Positions 35,701 to 50,955 are shown, counted from the first letter of the stretch. The stretch: DNA of 64,000 nucleotides from Hetaerina americana (GCA_022747635.1 JAKTNV010000002.1:1019001-1083000), one strand, 5' to 3'. Notes: generated by a model not told the origin, from the letters alone. Translations and numbers: made by a program.

Positions 35701-38700
35701 TTGTTTAATTCTTTGTATTTCATTTTGCCTAACTTTGTATTTACATTCTTCCATTTTCTCCGCTCATCCATCCTTGTAATCATCTCATCCGTGATCCATG
35801 GTTACCTAGTCCTTGAGAATAATAATAAACAGATGTTAACACCATCAACTTGTCTCAATTTCACATAAAGGTTTTGCTATTTTAGAAGTAATGACAATGA
35901 CTTCTAGCTTTTAGAAACAGAAAACATTAATGTAACAAACGCCAAGAAATATTGGGGCATCAAGTTTCCATTTTTAGCTTCTTTACTCAGGTCACATTTC
36001 AGATACTTTCCATGACTTTTTAGTGTCTTGATTCCATTTTTTAGTGTAAAAGGCTCTACTGCCAAAATTCATCAGAAGTTGTGCCTAATTTATGGACCAA
36101 CAATAATGAGCTAAAGAAAGGTTAGACAATGGTGCCCATACTTCAAAAATGGCCACAGAAATGTCCATGATTAGGAGTGGAGTCCCAGTATCCAGACGGA
36201 CAAAATCATTCCACAAAAAGGCTAACAAGTGCAATATGATTAACGATTGATGATTAGTGCTATGGTTGGTTAATTTCCTCCTAAAGGACATACCTTGTAC
36301 TAATGCGGTTGATATGGAAAAGCTTGGATATCACAAACTGTGTCAAAGGTGGGTACCAAATGCTGAACGACCAACACAAAGAGCAAAGAATGTTGAGAGG
36401 ACAAGCATTTTTGGGCCACTACCAACAGTCCCGACATCGCACCTACAAACTATTTCCTCTTCTTACACAAGAAACAGCGGTTTGGTGGACAATGATTTTA
36501 AGATAATGAAGAACAAGAGGCCACCAGTAAGAACTGGTTCAATTCCCAGCCAGCAAACTTCTATGCTAAAAGATTAAAGAGCTGGTGCAGCATTGTGAAA
36601 AGTGCTTAAAAGTGAACACTGATATTGCACAAAAGCGAAGTAGGTTACTAGGAAACTAAAACGGTCAATATAAACGATTTCTAATGCATACCTGTAAATT
36701 TCATAATCAAATGGACCTTACTCTTTTTATACGCCTCATACATAATACATGCTACGAAAACAATGGGTCCTAATTGAACTTTATTATTAATGTGTTCACT
36801 TAATTAACTACATTGCCATGAATTTAATTTTAAAGAAAATATTACGAAGTTTACTATTTAACATAAAGAACTTGACCACAAACATTCTACTGCCTAAAAA
36901 TCATGATTTCCATTGCCAACATCATCATCATAGTGAGTCTCATTAATTGGCAGCAGCAGGTTCTGGAAATTTTCTAACAAATCATTACCTGCTTGTAGTC
37001 ATGGGCTTCCTTCAGCGTGAACTCGGTGGTTAGCCCAACGTTTTTCCTTCTTCAGTCCTCCATATTCCCACCTTCAATCCACCCAAAATTCCACTATTCT
37101 CTTCTCCCCAATCATTCTCCCGTCTAGCATGGAATTCCACACTAAAATACCCCTCAATGTCTCCTTCATACATATTTCATAGCTTTTTCCAGTTTCACCC
37201 CAAATTTCCTCTCTTTGCCCCACCCCCCAATATGTAACACTTCGGCATTGATCTTTTACTTTATCTAACTTACAATGCAGCAATTTCAAGGAGTAAAAAG
37301 CGTTTGCCTAGACCGGAATTCAAATTTGCATCCCTCTATGTCCAGCCAAGTGCTGTAGCCAGTTAAGATGCCTCTTACCTTACAATTTGTCCTGCTTTTC
37401 TAAGAATTGGTCAAAGGTAAACCCTTTCCGTTTAAAGTTGGCTTCAACCTCAAGGACTTCGGTGTAACATGCACCAACAAAAATAACCCATGACCCTGTA
37501 TGGTATTTGATAATGACATCTCGTTCCTTTAAAGTCTCTAAAATTTCAGATTGTAAGAAGATGCCTCTTAGGGTAGCTTAACTGGCTAGAGAACTCGGCC
37601 AAAGACATCGAGAGATCCGGCTTAAAATCCTGGTCAAGGCGAATGACCTTTACACTCTGAAACTGTTGCATTGTAATGCACATTAGGGGATGATTCCGCT
37701 GCAAATTACTGTTGTGGCATCTTCCTCAGTTTTTTAGAATATTTATCTAACTTATTTTCTAAACTCTTGCCAGAGCCCCATTCCACACTGAATATCTAAT
37801 AAATGTAAATAATTTACATGCTGTGAAGCCTAAACCATAAAATTCATCAAATAAATGTATCTATCACCCAGTTACAGCCAATCTGTTGCACCTACATGGT
37901 ATGGTTGACCATTTCCCTCAGTTCGCATTTAGCTAAAAGTATAATGAATACTCATTGACCGTATTACTTTGCAAATATTTCTGGGGGAAAAATGATATAC
38001 CCAGGAATCCTGCTTAACAAGCACCTCACATAATGAACAAAAAATACACTGCCATATGTGTTTCAGTTTTATTGTGTTTTGTCATTTAAAGTGAAGAAAA
38101 TTTTCCAAATTCAGAACACTTTACATTACAATAACAGATAAAATTAAAGTGACCATTGCAAGTTTTCAGGAACAAATGGCCACGAAATAGTAAATACTTG
38201 CACATTACAAAGTTCTACTTCATGATGTGTATAGATCTATCCCAAAGTTAATTAGTACCCATTAACTGCCAAGCACATACATTTTAAATTCTTCCATTTC
38301 CTTTAAAAATTTGGAGTATAGATTAGAGAAATACTACTATTTAAGCACGATAAAGCATTGACACTCCTAAACATGGGGAAATTATGACAATCACTACTGG
38401 AGACACATTCACTGACTCCTTGTCTTTTCCCAGTTTCTCTGATATTTTTGCAACTGCTTATACTTAAGCACTCTTTCCTCCCGTGCACACTGCTTGAGAA
38501 CAAAGTTTAAATCCTAAGTTCATCCTGATGCAAACAAAACTGACCAGTATTTGAAATGTTACCGGTCACATTGTGGCTCATTAACTCCCTAGTTAGCAGG
38601 ACGCTGGCAAAGCCTGAATCCTGATCAGAAGAATATATTTGAAGAAATAACTTGCATATTATTTATATAAAGGTGATGCAATAGGCCTGCTCTACAGTTT

Positions 38701-41700
38701 CTTTCCTGGAAAGAATAAATTGAGCTTCTTACTTTTTAGACAATATATTAACTAATATTTCCTTAAGCTGTAACAGGTTCATTAATTATTATAAAAATAT
38801 TACTCGATACAGTCAGTCTGTTCTTTTTCCTAACAAAACTGTCGCTAGATGGTGTGCTGCTAAAAGATGGTGAATGTAATTTGCAATGTCCAGAAGAAAT
38901 TCTGCATCCAGCAGGTCGGTTTAGATCAGCCTTTTGGCACATAAAGAAATTGGTAAAAAGAATGAATGTAATGTTTTATTAACATTGTTGAGCAGTTTAT
39001 GACATTCAAGAAGTACCTAGGTTTGGTGCTAGATTGAACTGCTGATGAAATATCAAGCAATGGACAGGCTCTGAGTGATTGAAACATTATACTTCTAAGT
39101 TGCTTCTATGGGTTCAATAATTCTATGCTTTGTTTGCATATTAATACAAGTTTTCAATGTATATTTTTATTATCATTGTGTCAGGGAATGTAGACAGTTG
39201 TAAATTTCATACCAAATACAGACGAAACCTATATTTGCATGGTCAGAATTTAAGTTTTACCAAAATTCACAACTTTTTTTTTATCACATCCCATGCAATT
39301 TCCTATTATTCCAACGTATGCAGTACCCCATATTCATTCAATTTCATTTTCAGTTTTCTTGCTATTTTCATCACTGTGCTGGATTTAAAAAAAATACACA
39401 TTCTAAAACAGTTGCTCATGTAGATCAGCCTTGGTAAAAAACTATTTTGACTTTGTTTCATACAAATATACGCCCAAAAAAAGATAAGAGAGAGCAGTAA
39501 TGTTTTAGTGAAGAATTTGAATATGGAAAGCAGCGCGGAGTGCTACTATTGGCAAGAATGTGAACTACTTGAACTCATAACCTCTGTCCGCCAGGAAAGG
39601 ATTCGTGCTAAGAAACGGATTCATTATTTACCGACTATGAGTTAGCTACGTAATTAATGCATTGCGATAACACCTGAGGTAAACTACTCATATTGCGCAA
39701 ACGTTGAAATTATGAGGAATGAAAGTGACCTCTGACCCAAACATGATGAAGTTAGAAAAGTGCCAAAATTGGTGACAGATGACTGGGATCATTTGTACTG
39801 CCTTGAGGCAACAGATATAACAGCGATGCACTCCTGATCGATAAAATCCATTGAAACTTGCTCTATCACATCAAAACTACACTGAATCAAAATTATTTTT
39901 ATTTTCTTTGAACAAATTTGAAGTTGGACAACAGACTGCTCTGGTCAAATGGACAGGTAGATCGGATCAGATCATGAGTTAAGTTTTCCTCAATTACTCA
40001 GAAATGTAAATTTCATCCTGCTCGATAATGATAGGAGAAAAGAACATTTCCAACATTGAAACGTCTTCTTTCCCCACTATTTACATTGCCCCACATTTTA
40101 CACTTTTTCCAGGGGTCCTTGGAAAAGTGCAAAAGGGTGTACCGGGTGCATCAGCTTAAATCCACCGTTTACTCACAGATGGCAATAGTAAGCTATTAAG
40201 TTACTATGGACACGCCATTCTTATGTTTTTAGAAAATTGACATCTGTAAACAACATAATCCATGAACATCATCAGCAACTTCATACAACAACCTAAATTT
40301 TCATTAGGTGATAATGTCAAGTTTCTTGTTTAAAAAAGAGCTACGTGGGAAGCTCTGCTCTAATTTGAAGAAATCGGCTGCTGAATCGCATCGATTGCTC
40401 ACTAAGGCCTATGGCTACAGCTCTTTATCAGAAACAATGCGCAGAGATTGATTTCGTCAGTTTAAATACAGCCATTTTGACCCGAGCGATAAGGAGCGTG
40501 AAAATCGGCCCAGGAAGGTTGAGGACCATCAATTGCAGGCTCTTTTGGACGAAGATGATACGCAATTGCAAAAAATACTTGCCGAGCAATTGGGTCTTAC
40601 TCAATCAGCCATTTCCATGTGCTGCCATGGGAAAGGTTCAAAAGTTCGGAAAATGGGTGCCACATGCATTGGACGATGGGCAGATGGAGCGACTTCAAAA
40701 CACATGCAAAATCTTGCTTGGCAGACAAAAAAGGAAATCATTCTTGCGTTAGATTGTGACTGGCAATGAAAAGTGGATATACTTTGAAATCCTAAACGCA
40801 GAAAATCATGGGTTGATTCTGGTCAACCATCAACATCATCCACAAGACCAAATTGCTTCGGAAGGAAGTCGATGCTGTGCATTTGGTGAGACCAGCAGTT
40901 GCTGACCATCCCTCATTGCTTTGCATTCAAATGGTGGAACCAAAGCTGGTTCCTCATAATAGTCTCCATTTCTGTCAGGGTCTGCAAGCATCTTGGCCCG
41001 GCACAAACTATCTCACTACTAAAAGGATCATTGCACTTCTTGAGAATTCCTGACTTGCACACCATAATGTGATTCGAATAGCAAATTCCCATGATTTTCA
41101 AAATATTCAACCCAATTTTATTTTAACTTTTTCAAATATATTGTTGCAACTTGACAATACATGTTATGAAAATCAAATCAAGTCAAAAAGTAGGGCAAAT
41201 CTTTATAAATAATATCCTGGATGAGATCCTTACACTCTACGATAAAAAAGACCCTCAGTGAAGACTATATTATCCTTTAATTGCATTTGAATCGGCTAAT
41301 AAGTGAGCATAAAATTGGCATTGGTAATAGTTGAATTTTTTTAGAAATTTTGAGTGCTGGTTATATCAAGAGTTCTCATTTAACTCAATTAATGAATAAG
41401 CACAGGCACCTAACACATAGCAATTGTTGGCCATTATAAACTTTGTAATTTTTCACTAAGTTTTTATTTTTCTAACAGATATAGATGCCACAATGTTAGG
41501 GTAACTTTACTGTGGCCATGATGCTGTCATATCACATTTGACCTAAAAAATAAAAACTATGTAGAAAATTACGAAGTGTCTAATTATGTACCAATAATGG
41601 GTATCATACTATTCCACAAAGTAAAGCTTGAGTGAATTATTTAAAAACCAAGAGTATAAGTTATTTCAGGAATTCAAATACCGCCCACTCAGAAAATTTA

Positions 41701-44700
41701 CTACAACTACCATGAGTGTGAAGAAGGGTCTTTAAAAAATGTACGCAAAGAACAATTCTCATTACATATATTGATATCAATCAAATATTTTTAATTGACA
41801 TCATACAATTAAATTAATAATAATATCAATTAAAAGAATAAAAATAGTGGCAGGTGTTAACTGAAGTTTCCCTAGATGTTTCACCAATCTCACAATCAAT
41901 GAAATTCTCTATGCATAGGTAAAATGAGTCAAGAAAACTTCAGCTTACGTGGAACAGGAGCCGCAACAATGGAGCGAGGCAATGCGTGCGTGAATGGACA
42001 ATCCTTGCGAGTGCAGGCAGCATCAAATTTGCAATTGGGATGAATATACAAGCACTTATCACCAAATTTACATGATGGGAAAGCTCTGGAAATAAAGAAT
42101 CAGGAAGGTCATCAATATTTTTGCACATTAAATTGAGCAATATGTTTCAGGTGAACAGGTTCAGCAAAAAATTATACATAAATGAATCTCAATGTTACAC
42201 TCATAATAATGAATAATCACATATTAAATGAAACTATGAGGCTGGCTGGTTTTTTGATCCTTGTTTATCATAGCCAGCCATTTGGATAGCATACTATTAT
42301 GCACCAACTGCGAGATGCTTTATTCACAACACGCATTTATATTACATCATTGCATTAAACATTGCAAAAAACACAGTAATCAACCAGAAGGTCGGTTTGG
42401 TAGGTGATTGTGGAGTTCACCAAGCCCAACGGCATGAGAAATTCACACATCAGGATAGGGGAGCCAGTTCCTTTCCCTGAGCCAGTTATGGTTTCCCAGG
42501 AAGATCTGGTACCAAAAAAATCACATAGCTTGGGTGGAGCTGCAGGTGCCCAAAGAGTGAAAGAACTGGAGGGCCTGGGAATCGAACCCGGGCCCTCCAG
42601 TCAGTAGTCCAATGCTCTACCCCTGCACTACCACAAACCACATCATTACCATCACGTTACATCATTTATACAGCGCATAAAGAAGATTAAACAAAGCTTT
42701 TGTAGATTATTTTCAGGGGCAGACTTCTCTAAATTATGCACACATTTTATTTTGTTTATACTATCATTTTGTTAAAAGAAATGTAAGAGATGGAGAATTT
42801 TGACACCTTCCAATGAGTACACGGAAGTCATTACTTAATTCAGTGTCTTTTGATACAACCCACTACACACTCGTGGGTCCATAAGCTTACACTTACTTGC
42901 AAGGTATAGTAGGATGGTGGTATTCACACCTCTCCCCATGTCTACATGCAGGCCAAAACCTACACCTTTCTACATTCTTGGGCTTTGCAGAGGACTCCAC
43001 AATATCTAAAATGACAGTAAAAAAAGAGGCAGAGGAAGTGAAAAATGTCTTGAGCATAACCCACACAAATCAAAGCATTGGCACTTTTAAGAATTCACTG
43101 TTTCATGGCTCAAAAGCCTGCAAAACATCTGTGGAGATTATTTTCTGTCGTCACTGTTTTAAGAGCAATCAAGGCAATTAGCTTCCTCTCTTCTTCCTCT
43201 GCTTTTGCTACATGGACTCGAGGAAAACTACTTTCTACTTCCCTGTTTTGAGGTACCATTATCACTGCTTTCTCCAGAGAACTCAAAAAAGGGCTCTGAT
43301 TACTGTCCTCTCACCAAGAACACAGCCTATCTTCATCGAGACAGTCACCAGTGCAAAAAAATGTAAAGAGTAGCCAGCACATTACTTTCTCCAGGAGGTG
43401 TGTTTCATGACCAAAGATAAGGAGAGTATTGACTATTGATGATGTTAACAGGGGATAAGCATTACTCAAGTCTTACCATGTCTTTGCGCCTCTAGAAGGA
43501 AAAATCAAGGAATATCCATTATATCACCTCATCTGTGGAGAAGGACACCTATTGTGAAAATGATGGAATAGAGTACGATGAATCACACAGCATCCTTGAA
43601 ACATTTGGCATCTTCATCTGGAGTGATTAAGACCTGGTATCCCCAGACAATGAGTCAGACTTTCCAAATAAGGGGTTATTTCCTACGACAGAGAAGCAGG
43701 GTGCTGCATGGGGCCCTCAGGGTATCCCCCTTGTGTGCACTGTACCCAACAAAAGTTATCCTCTCCCTGCAGTGTAATAATTTTACCATGATAAGGGTTT
43801 TGCTCAATTGCTACAAAACATAGGGCAAACAAAAGGATAGTTTGTTTACTTTAACATGTAAAATTTTCAGGAAATTATTATAAATGATAATGTTTTTACA
43901 GGCATTTTTTATAAATTTTCATTTCTCTTTTTAAAATAGCCTGGTATATTTCACATGAAATCAAACATTTTTGCATGGCATGAGTAAATGTGTTATCTTT
44001 TTAGAAATCTTTCCTTCCGAGTGAGAACAGATTCAACATTCACCATAATAAGAAGAATGAGCTTGAACGGATGATTGAGTTGCTATGATGCCACAATCTT
44101 ACGGCTAAAACATCATTGCAAATCCACAGTTTATGGTCTTTGAAAAATGTTGTGAGTGCTACTATAAATGGTGAACAGAATAACAACACATCATTCTTTT
44201 TCAGTATCATGTCCCAAATCTCCCTTGGTGGCTTATTTAGATTTTATTTAAATTTAGCATCTTTTTTATGGCAACACAACAGGAAGCCAATACAGTCAAA
44301 TCTCGCTACTATGCCACTCTCGCTATTATACCAATTTTGCTCAGTCCCGACAAAATTCAATACAAAATAAATTTACTATGCCACCCCCTACTCTCACTAC
44401 TATGCTTCTTTTATGCTGAGCTTTTCAAGGAGATGTTGCTTGCGTGGGATGGACGTCTCGGCCGGCAGGGAAGCAAGAGTACTGGTCTGTCTCAATAACT
44501 TCTCCGGCCATCCTCCCGAGCTCCAGCTAAACAACATCCAACTGGTCTTCTTCCCACCCAGCACGACAGCCAATATGCAACCAATGGATCAAGGAATCAT
44601 AGAGAACCGCAAATGCCACCACAAGAAGCTCCCGCTATGCCACCGGCTCGAGGCCATGGACGAGGGAAAGGAGCTCCAGTTCACGTAGATCGACGCTCTA

Positions 44701-47700
44701 CTAGTCGCCCAGCATGCTTGGGAACAGGTCGGCAAGTCGACCATCGGGAATTGTTTCGAGAAGACCAAGTTCATCCAAGAGAAGATCCAAACTGAGGCAC
44801 AGGATGAGGAACTGCTCGAGATCTGGGAAGCTCTGCCTGCCAAGGAAAAGATACCCGAGAACGGGGAGATCAAGCTGTCTGACTTTCTTGAAGCCGGCGA
44901 GCACCTCGCAACTGGCGGGGCTTTTATGCTGGAGAAGATTCCGGAGGAGATGCTGTTCAGTGCGGAGCCGGTGGAAAGCGAAGATGACGAGATAACATTC
45001 GAGGAAGAAATCGTTCCATTTGAGGATGCCCAGCGCACTTGGAGCACTGTCTGGAAGTCCATGCACCAGAGAAGCGGGAAGCCCGATGTGATGCTGGTGT
45101 GCCATCGGCTAGACAACGAGATCCGCCGAAAGAAGATGCGACAGCCGACGATTCTTAAGAGCTTCGGACTGATGGGTAACTTGGCAAAATAAAGTCATTT
45201 TTACCAATCCTCGTTACTACGCCACTCTCGCTACTATGCCACTCTTGCTTGGTCCCCACAGGTGGCATAGCAACGAGATTTGACTGTATTTGTAAAAGAC
45301 TAATACTATCACTATAAATGAATGGATATTGACCAAAATGTAATCATTTCACCGACTCTTGCTAAGATGTTACGCATGAAGTAAAAAATTAAGCAAATAT
45401 CATGTCACTTATTTTAATGGATTTTACGTAATTGTGCCGGCAAAAAACCTATCACATACAAAAAGATGTGATTGTGACCATTTTCCAAATTGTGTCTGCC
45501 TGAGTGTCTCTTGGTCCACGAAACATACATTCCAACTTCTATCCCAAAGTCAAATATTATCATGAACAGAACAACGTTCCCTGTACCAAGTGTGAAGAAA
45601 GTAAAAATCATGCTTACATAAATAGAAATGGCATGAACCAAGCTTCAGAGCAACAAGCTTATCTTTTAAGCCACATGGCTTGCTCTTGAAATATTGTCCC
45701 AAACTCAAGTAACAAATGGAGAGAAAAAAAAACAGCCAAGCTAATTCCATTACATTTTTTAATTTTATGACTTGTGCTTCAATGCATAGTAACCTGATGA
45801 TAATAACTATGCATTGAAACTGGGTCATAAAATAAAAAAATCAAGTGGCATTAACATAACTGTTTTTTCTTCCCACAGTGAAAGCGTTCCACAAAATCGA
45901 GCCTGAAACTACGAAGGTTACTATCAAATAACAAAGTTTTGAAACAGACTGCAGGGATCATTACAGAGTCAACTCAACCCTTATCAATCATAATCCAGCC
46001 TGAATCGATCACTGCAGTTCCACCAAGTTCAATGTCTCAGATGAACTGAAGGGCACAATTATAGACTTGCAAAGAGGTAAAATTTCTGAACTTACCAGAT
46101 ACATTCAGCGTGGAAGTCCTAAAGATTACTGATCCTGAGGAGTGGGTCACCGCCCTCTTGTCCTTTGAGGCAGTGGTGTCTGCAACAGCTATCAATTCCC
46201 CCTCTTGCATGCTCTCCTTTGAGTCCTCCTCCCCAATACCCTCGTCCAAGCACTCATCCACACCCGAAGGGAGGAAGCACCTTGCCTCTACGCCCAAATC
46301 ACTCCTCACAACCCTCCCGGCACCACTCACAGTGCATGGGTCATAGCCACTTAGGGTCACAAAAAACTGAGGGCTGCTCGCACGAGCCTCATTCAACGTC
46401 TCCTCCGTAGTTTGCGGCACTTGCCTCTCAACAATTCCAATGGGGGTCTCTTCTGGAATGGAGCAGATCATAGTTGGACCCACTTCATTCCCTTCCGAGT
46501 AAATTAAGTGTCCCGAAGTCCTTCCAACATTTTGACTATTTTGCTGACTTTCATCGACCCCTTCCATTATTCTCGAGTCTTCAACTTCCGAGGTCACTGC
46601 ATTCATAAGATTTCTTGGTTGAGATAAACTGATCACACCATTACCATCATCATTTAATATTACATCTTCTACAATGTTACCACCGGCTGTAAATAAATAA
46701 GGAATATATTAAAATGGAAATTGAAAACATATCTAGAAAATAAATATCTATTTCCGAATAACAAAAAACATCCAGGTCCTGATCTTACTGCCATACACCA
46801 ATGTCTAATCATTGAATGCTGTGCCCTGGAGCTCAAACTTTCTTTAAAGTATGTTCCTGTACACGCATACCGAAGTTATCATTCTATTTTTAGGCTACCA
46901 CAAAGGCTAACGCATAAGCTTCTTTCTCTTCATTAGTTTTAGAGTCAGTTTCGTGAGTGCTCTAGGATACTTGTAACCTCTTTTTACCACTTTTTAATTT
47001 TTTTTTAAATTGGTTATTTAGGCACAATCCAGTTTTAATTACTCTAATTTGCCAACCTAGAATGTTCAATTAAAGCATCAATTTTTGTATTGTTTTAATT
47101 TTATATTTTGAGTGAACTTTTTGTAGTGATTATTTTGTTTTTAAATAATGAAAAAGTCCAAGATAATGCTTAGAGAAGTAATATTAATGTTAGTCTGAGA
47201 ATGTCGGCAATCATGCCATAGACATTGGTGCTATTTGCTAATACTTCCAGAGCATAAAATATCCCTAACATATGAAAGTGTATATTTTTTATAAGAATGT
47301 AGGTAATTATATTTTTCTCAAAAAACCTAATTTTTTTCTCAGAGTAAGCTTACGATGATCTGGGATTATTATAGTATAATTTTGGAAATAGTGTGAGTTG
47401 GCACTTGAAAATTTTTGATAAACTATTTTTTATGCACCTTATTGCAATATTCACATTATAATTTAACTCTAATTGTGTTCCAGTCTAAAACTTAAGTACA
47501 AAACATTAGCCTCATTTTGACACCAATGCATTACAATAGGTTCATAAACAAGCAACCTGTGACTATTTTAACAACTACTGTTGACTAAGGAGGAACGCAT
47601 TTAACACAAAACATTTCAAAGTAGATAACATAAGACTAAAACAATCTGAAAATAACAATTTAATCATAACTCACTATGTCCACACCTGAGAAAAATTTTA

Positions 47701-50700
47701 AGAAAATCCACGTCACGAGGCCACATCTAGAGGTATCTAGCCAAATGATTGGTGATTTCAAATGGCATGATCCTCACATAAGCCGGCATCAGGGTGAAAA
47801 TATAAAGCCTCTTTCTTTGACACTAAGTCCAAACAAGTTCCCAGGCAATGAAAGTGTCAAGATAGAGGTCCAAATAAGGCCTATGATTTGCATTGACATT
47901 TCATGCGAATGAGAATGAACTATGGAGCCACTGATGCTATTTAAAGACACTATGGAACTCTGCGAACTAAATAAATGACTAGATGGTGTCTTGGACCTGG
48001 CCAGAATGTCATAGACATGTTCATTCGAGCAATGATGTGAATCCTCATAGTTTACATCTTAATTACCAATGCCAGTAGCCTTGAACAGAATGTCAGTTAA
48101 TTATATGCTATGCGTATGCCATTCCTAAGTATAAACTTGTATAATACTAGCACGCTTTGAACACTTGCCCAAACAGCTTACTCTCCACATGTATAATCAT
48201 ATCAGTGCATGCACTCACAGCACAAATTCACAGCAAAGAAGATTATAGAGCAAGATGGGAATATAAAAGCAAAATGTCTTACCTGAAGCAAGACTTGACT
48301 GAGAAGACATGCCATCATGTAAACTAGCAACCAAGTCGGGTTGTGGCTGGTTCTGCATTAGATTAGGTGGACTTTGAGCAGTCCTTGATGGACTTTCACC
48401 GGATTGAGGCTGAGACTGAAGTAACTGTGCCTGAGTTTGAACTAAGAGCCTTTGGGTATGAATTAATTGATCTTGGCTTTGAATGGTCTGTGCTTGGTTC
48501 TGAAGCAGTCCTGAAACAGCATGGATTGGTTGCTGCTGACAATTCTGAACTGGTGGTTTCTGATTTTGAAACAACTGGACCATTATCTTTGGTTTGTTTT
48601 CAAATGTTTTTGGGTGATTGACTTCATCCTGAGATGACCATCCCTCTGTTTCAAGGAAGAAGTTGCATGGTGATGAGAAATCATTAAAATTATTTACCAT
48701 CAACGACTGGTTAGGCATTATCAATTTAATAACTACCTTGGTCATAATGAGAAGTAACTCTTGGATTAGGAAGTGTGACAGCAATTTTACTTGAATTTTC
48801 CCTATTCTTTCTGGTCAATAAACCCGGATTCCTCTGTAATTAATACACAAAAGATAAAGATGTAATTACATCAAAAAGGACACAAAAAGTGCAATCCGAT
48901 CATATTTTTTTGCTCGGGTACAAATCACAAAACGACATCCATGAAAAATAATGACTGAAGGACAGAAATGGCCAGCTATATATTCCTTAAGGATGACTAA
49001 ATGTTTAATAGAAATAGTTAAATCTTGAAACTCTTCTTACCAATTGCGGCTCAACTCTGATCGGAGCAGATGCCACTGACTTCTGCGCTTCTGCCACTGC
49101 TTTAAGGATTAGATTCTTGTTGGCTTGTGCAGCTAATGGAACCTTTGGCCTGCCCTTGACCCTCACCACACTCGTCACCCCCACTGCCCTCACGGGCCCC
49201 AGGGATACCCGAGACTCCTCCCTTGCACCAGGTCTCTTCCCCAGCCTGGATTTGATTGATCCAACACGAGAAACCGGCATGACTTTGCTGGTAGGTTGGA
49301 CATGAGTTTCATCTGAATGCCTTTTTTCATTCGGCTCAGCCTTGAAAATGAAAAGGGTACACCACACGGGTAGGTAGAGAGAGCCATTCAAACAAACAGA
49401 GAGGCATGTTGAGGTTTCACAAATGAACAGTGATGTCGATAATTCCAGCACTAATTATGCAACCCAACCTTTTTGAAGTTGACAACAGTACGTCAATCTA
49501 CGTAAAAGTCCCCCTATAGACAAATTACAGAACTGTGCTTTAAAACTTGCTCCCCTTGAATTCTCCCTCCCATTATTTTCAATCAAGAATACATTGTTTA
49601 GTAACTTACAAAGTCTAAAAAGAAAGTGCAAATGTTCTTAATTATCTCAATAGTTTTAGCCTCAACTTTGTGGAAGTTCATTTTAATAAATGAAAAAGAA
49701 ACACTTTGTTCCAATCCACTTAAAGTGGTGGATTGGAACAAAGTGTTTCTTTTTCATTTTTTAAGTCCAAATGTGTCTGAGGATAATAAAAGCAGGTGAC
49801 ATTTTCATTAAGATCAATTACTTATTCAATATGTGCTGGTATTTGTTCCCTAAATTGAAGTTTTTTTTAAATATTATATTAAAGTGTTAATTTTTCCTAA
49901 TACTACATTAGGAATGTATGAAAGTGAATTTTATTAAAATTTTATAGAGTTCAATTCACTTTCTCAAACACAAAAGTTCATGCACCCATCTAACTTGTAG
50001 ATGGGCTTGATCCCAACACATTTTCTAGAAAAATAAAATGCACTAAGGGATGGGTACATGCAGGCCCCAACTATTCAGTGATCTATTTTCTGCGGACAGA
50101 AAATGTCACCAACAACACTTAAAACAGAGTTCCTTTGGAAAGTTTTCCAGATTTCATGAGTGACACAAATGTTTTCAACACACTACTAATGTGAAATATT
50201 GAGCGTGAATTATCAAACAGTGAAGAATGAGACAGTATATGTTTCCCATTAGCATGCATCCCATTTGCATTTGGGCACTGTTTTCTATTTTTTCTTCGAA
50301 AAGTATGGGGGTGGAGTAGGCAGTGAGCTGGAAGACGAAAAATGAAAATTCAGAGGAGAATAAGGGGGAGTGGCACCTATGAAGGCACCTAGACGTGTGG
50401 TTCAATCACAGACTTGAACTTCAAATTGGAATACGTAAGAGTACTCGGAGCAATGGAAAAATAAACAAGCAATGCCATGCACATTATGAGAGAAGTCTTA
50501 AATCAGTGAAATTTAAGCAGGAAAAGGTATGTGAAGCACCAAAACTAATGGGGCACCATGACATCTGCCTCCTGGCTAAAGCAAAGGACAAGGAAGTTGT
50601 TTTCATTGGGAAAAATCCAATTACATGAAACTGCAAATAATTTTAATGTCAAATACATGATCTTAATTGCACCTAAATAAATAAATCCAACTGTCCTCGG

Positions 50701-50916
50701 TGAAACGGCTGAATATGGCAAGTAAAAAAATAAGTCTGTAAGACATGCACTTGTTAGCATCATTAAAAATCAAAGTACCATATTTTTCCATCAATAATGC
50801 GCACCTAATCTATAATGCCCAATCAGAACTTTGTAATTATCATCAATTTGTATAGATACCGCACACCCAGGGCTTCATTGTTATCTTGAACGTGTATAGA
50901 TGCTGCGCATCTGTAT

Positions 50917-50955
<39 letters not shown>

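Noticed and set aside
42575..42645. Possible functional tRNA gene
   Set aside because: A and B boxes are present, but no full cloverleaf acceptor stem is evident and a SINE body follows, so it is a tRNA-derived SINE head.
44589..45116. Open frames of 175 and 134 codons on the minus strand
   Set aside because: They are antisense shadows of the Tigger transposase remnant, which reads on the plus strand.
47676..47912. 78-codon plus-strand open frame as an extra gene in intron 8
   Set aside because: No domain, no splice support and AT-rich background composition.
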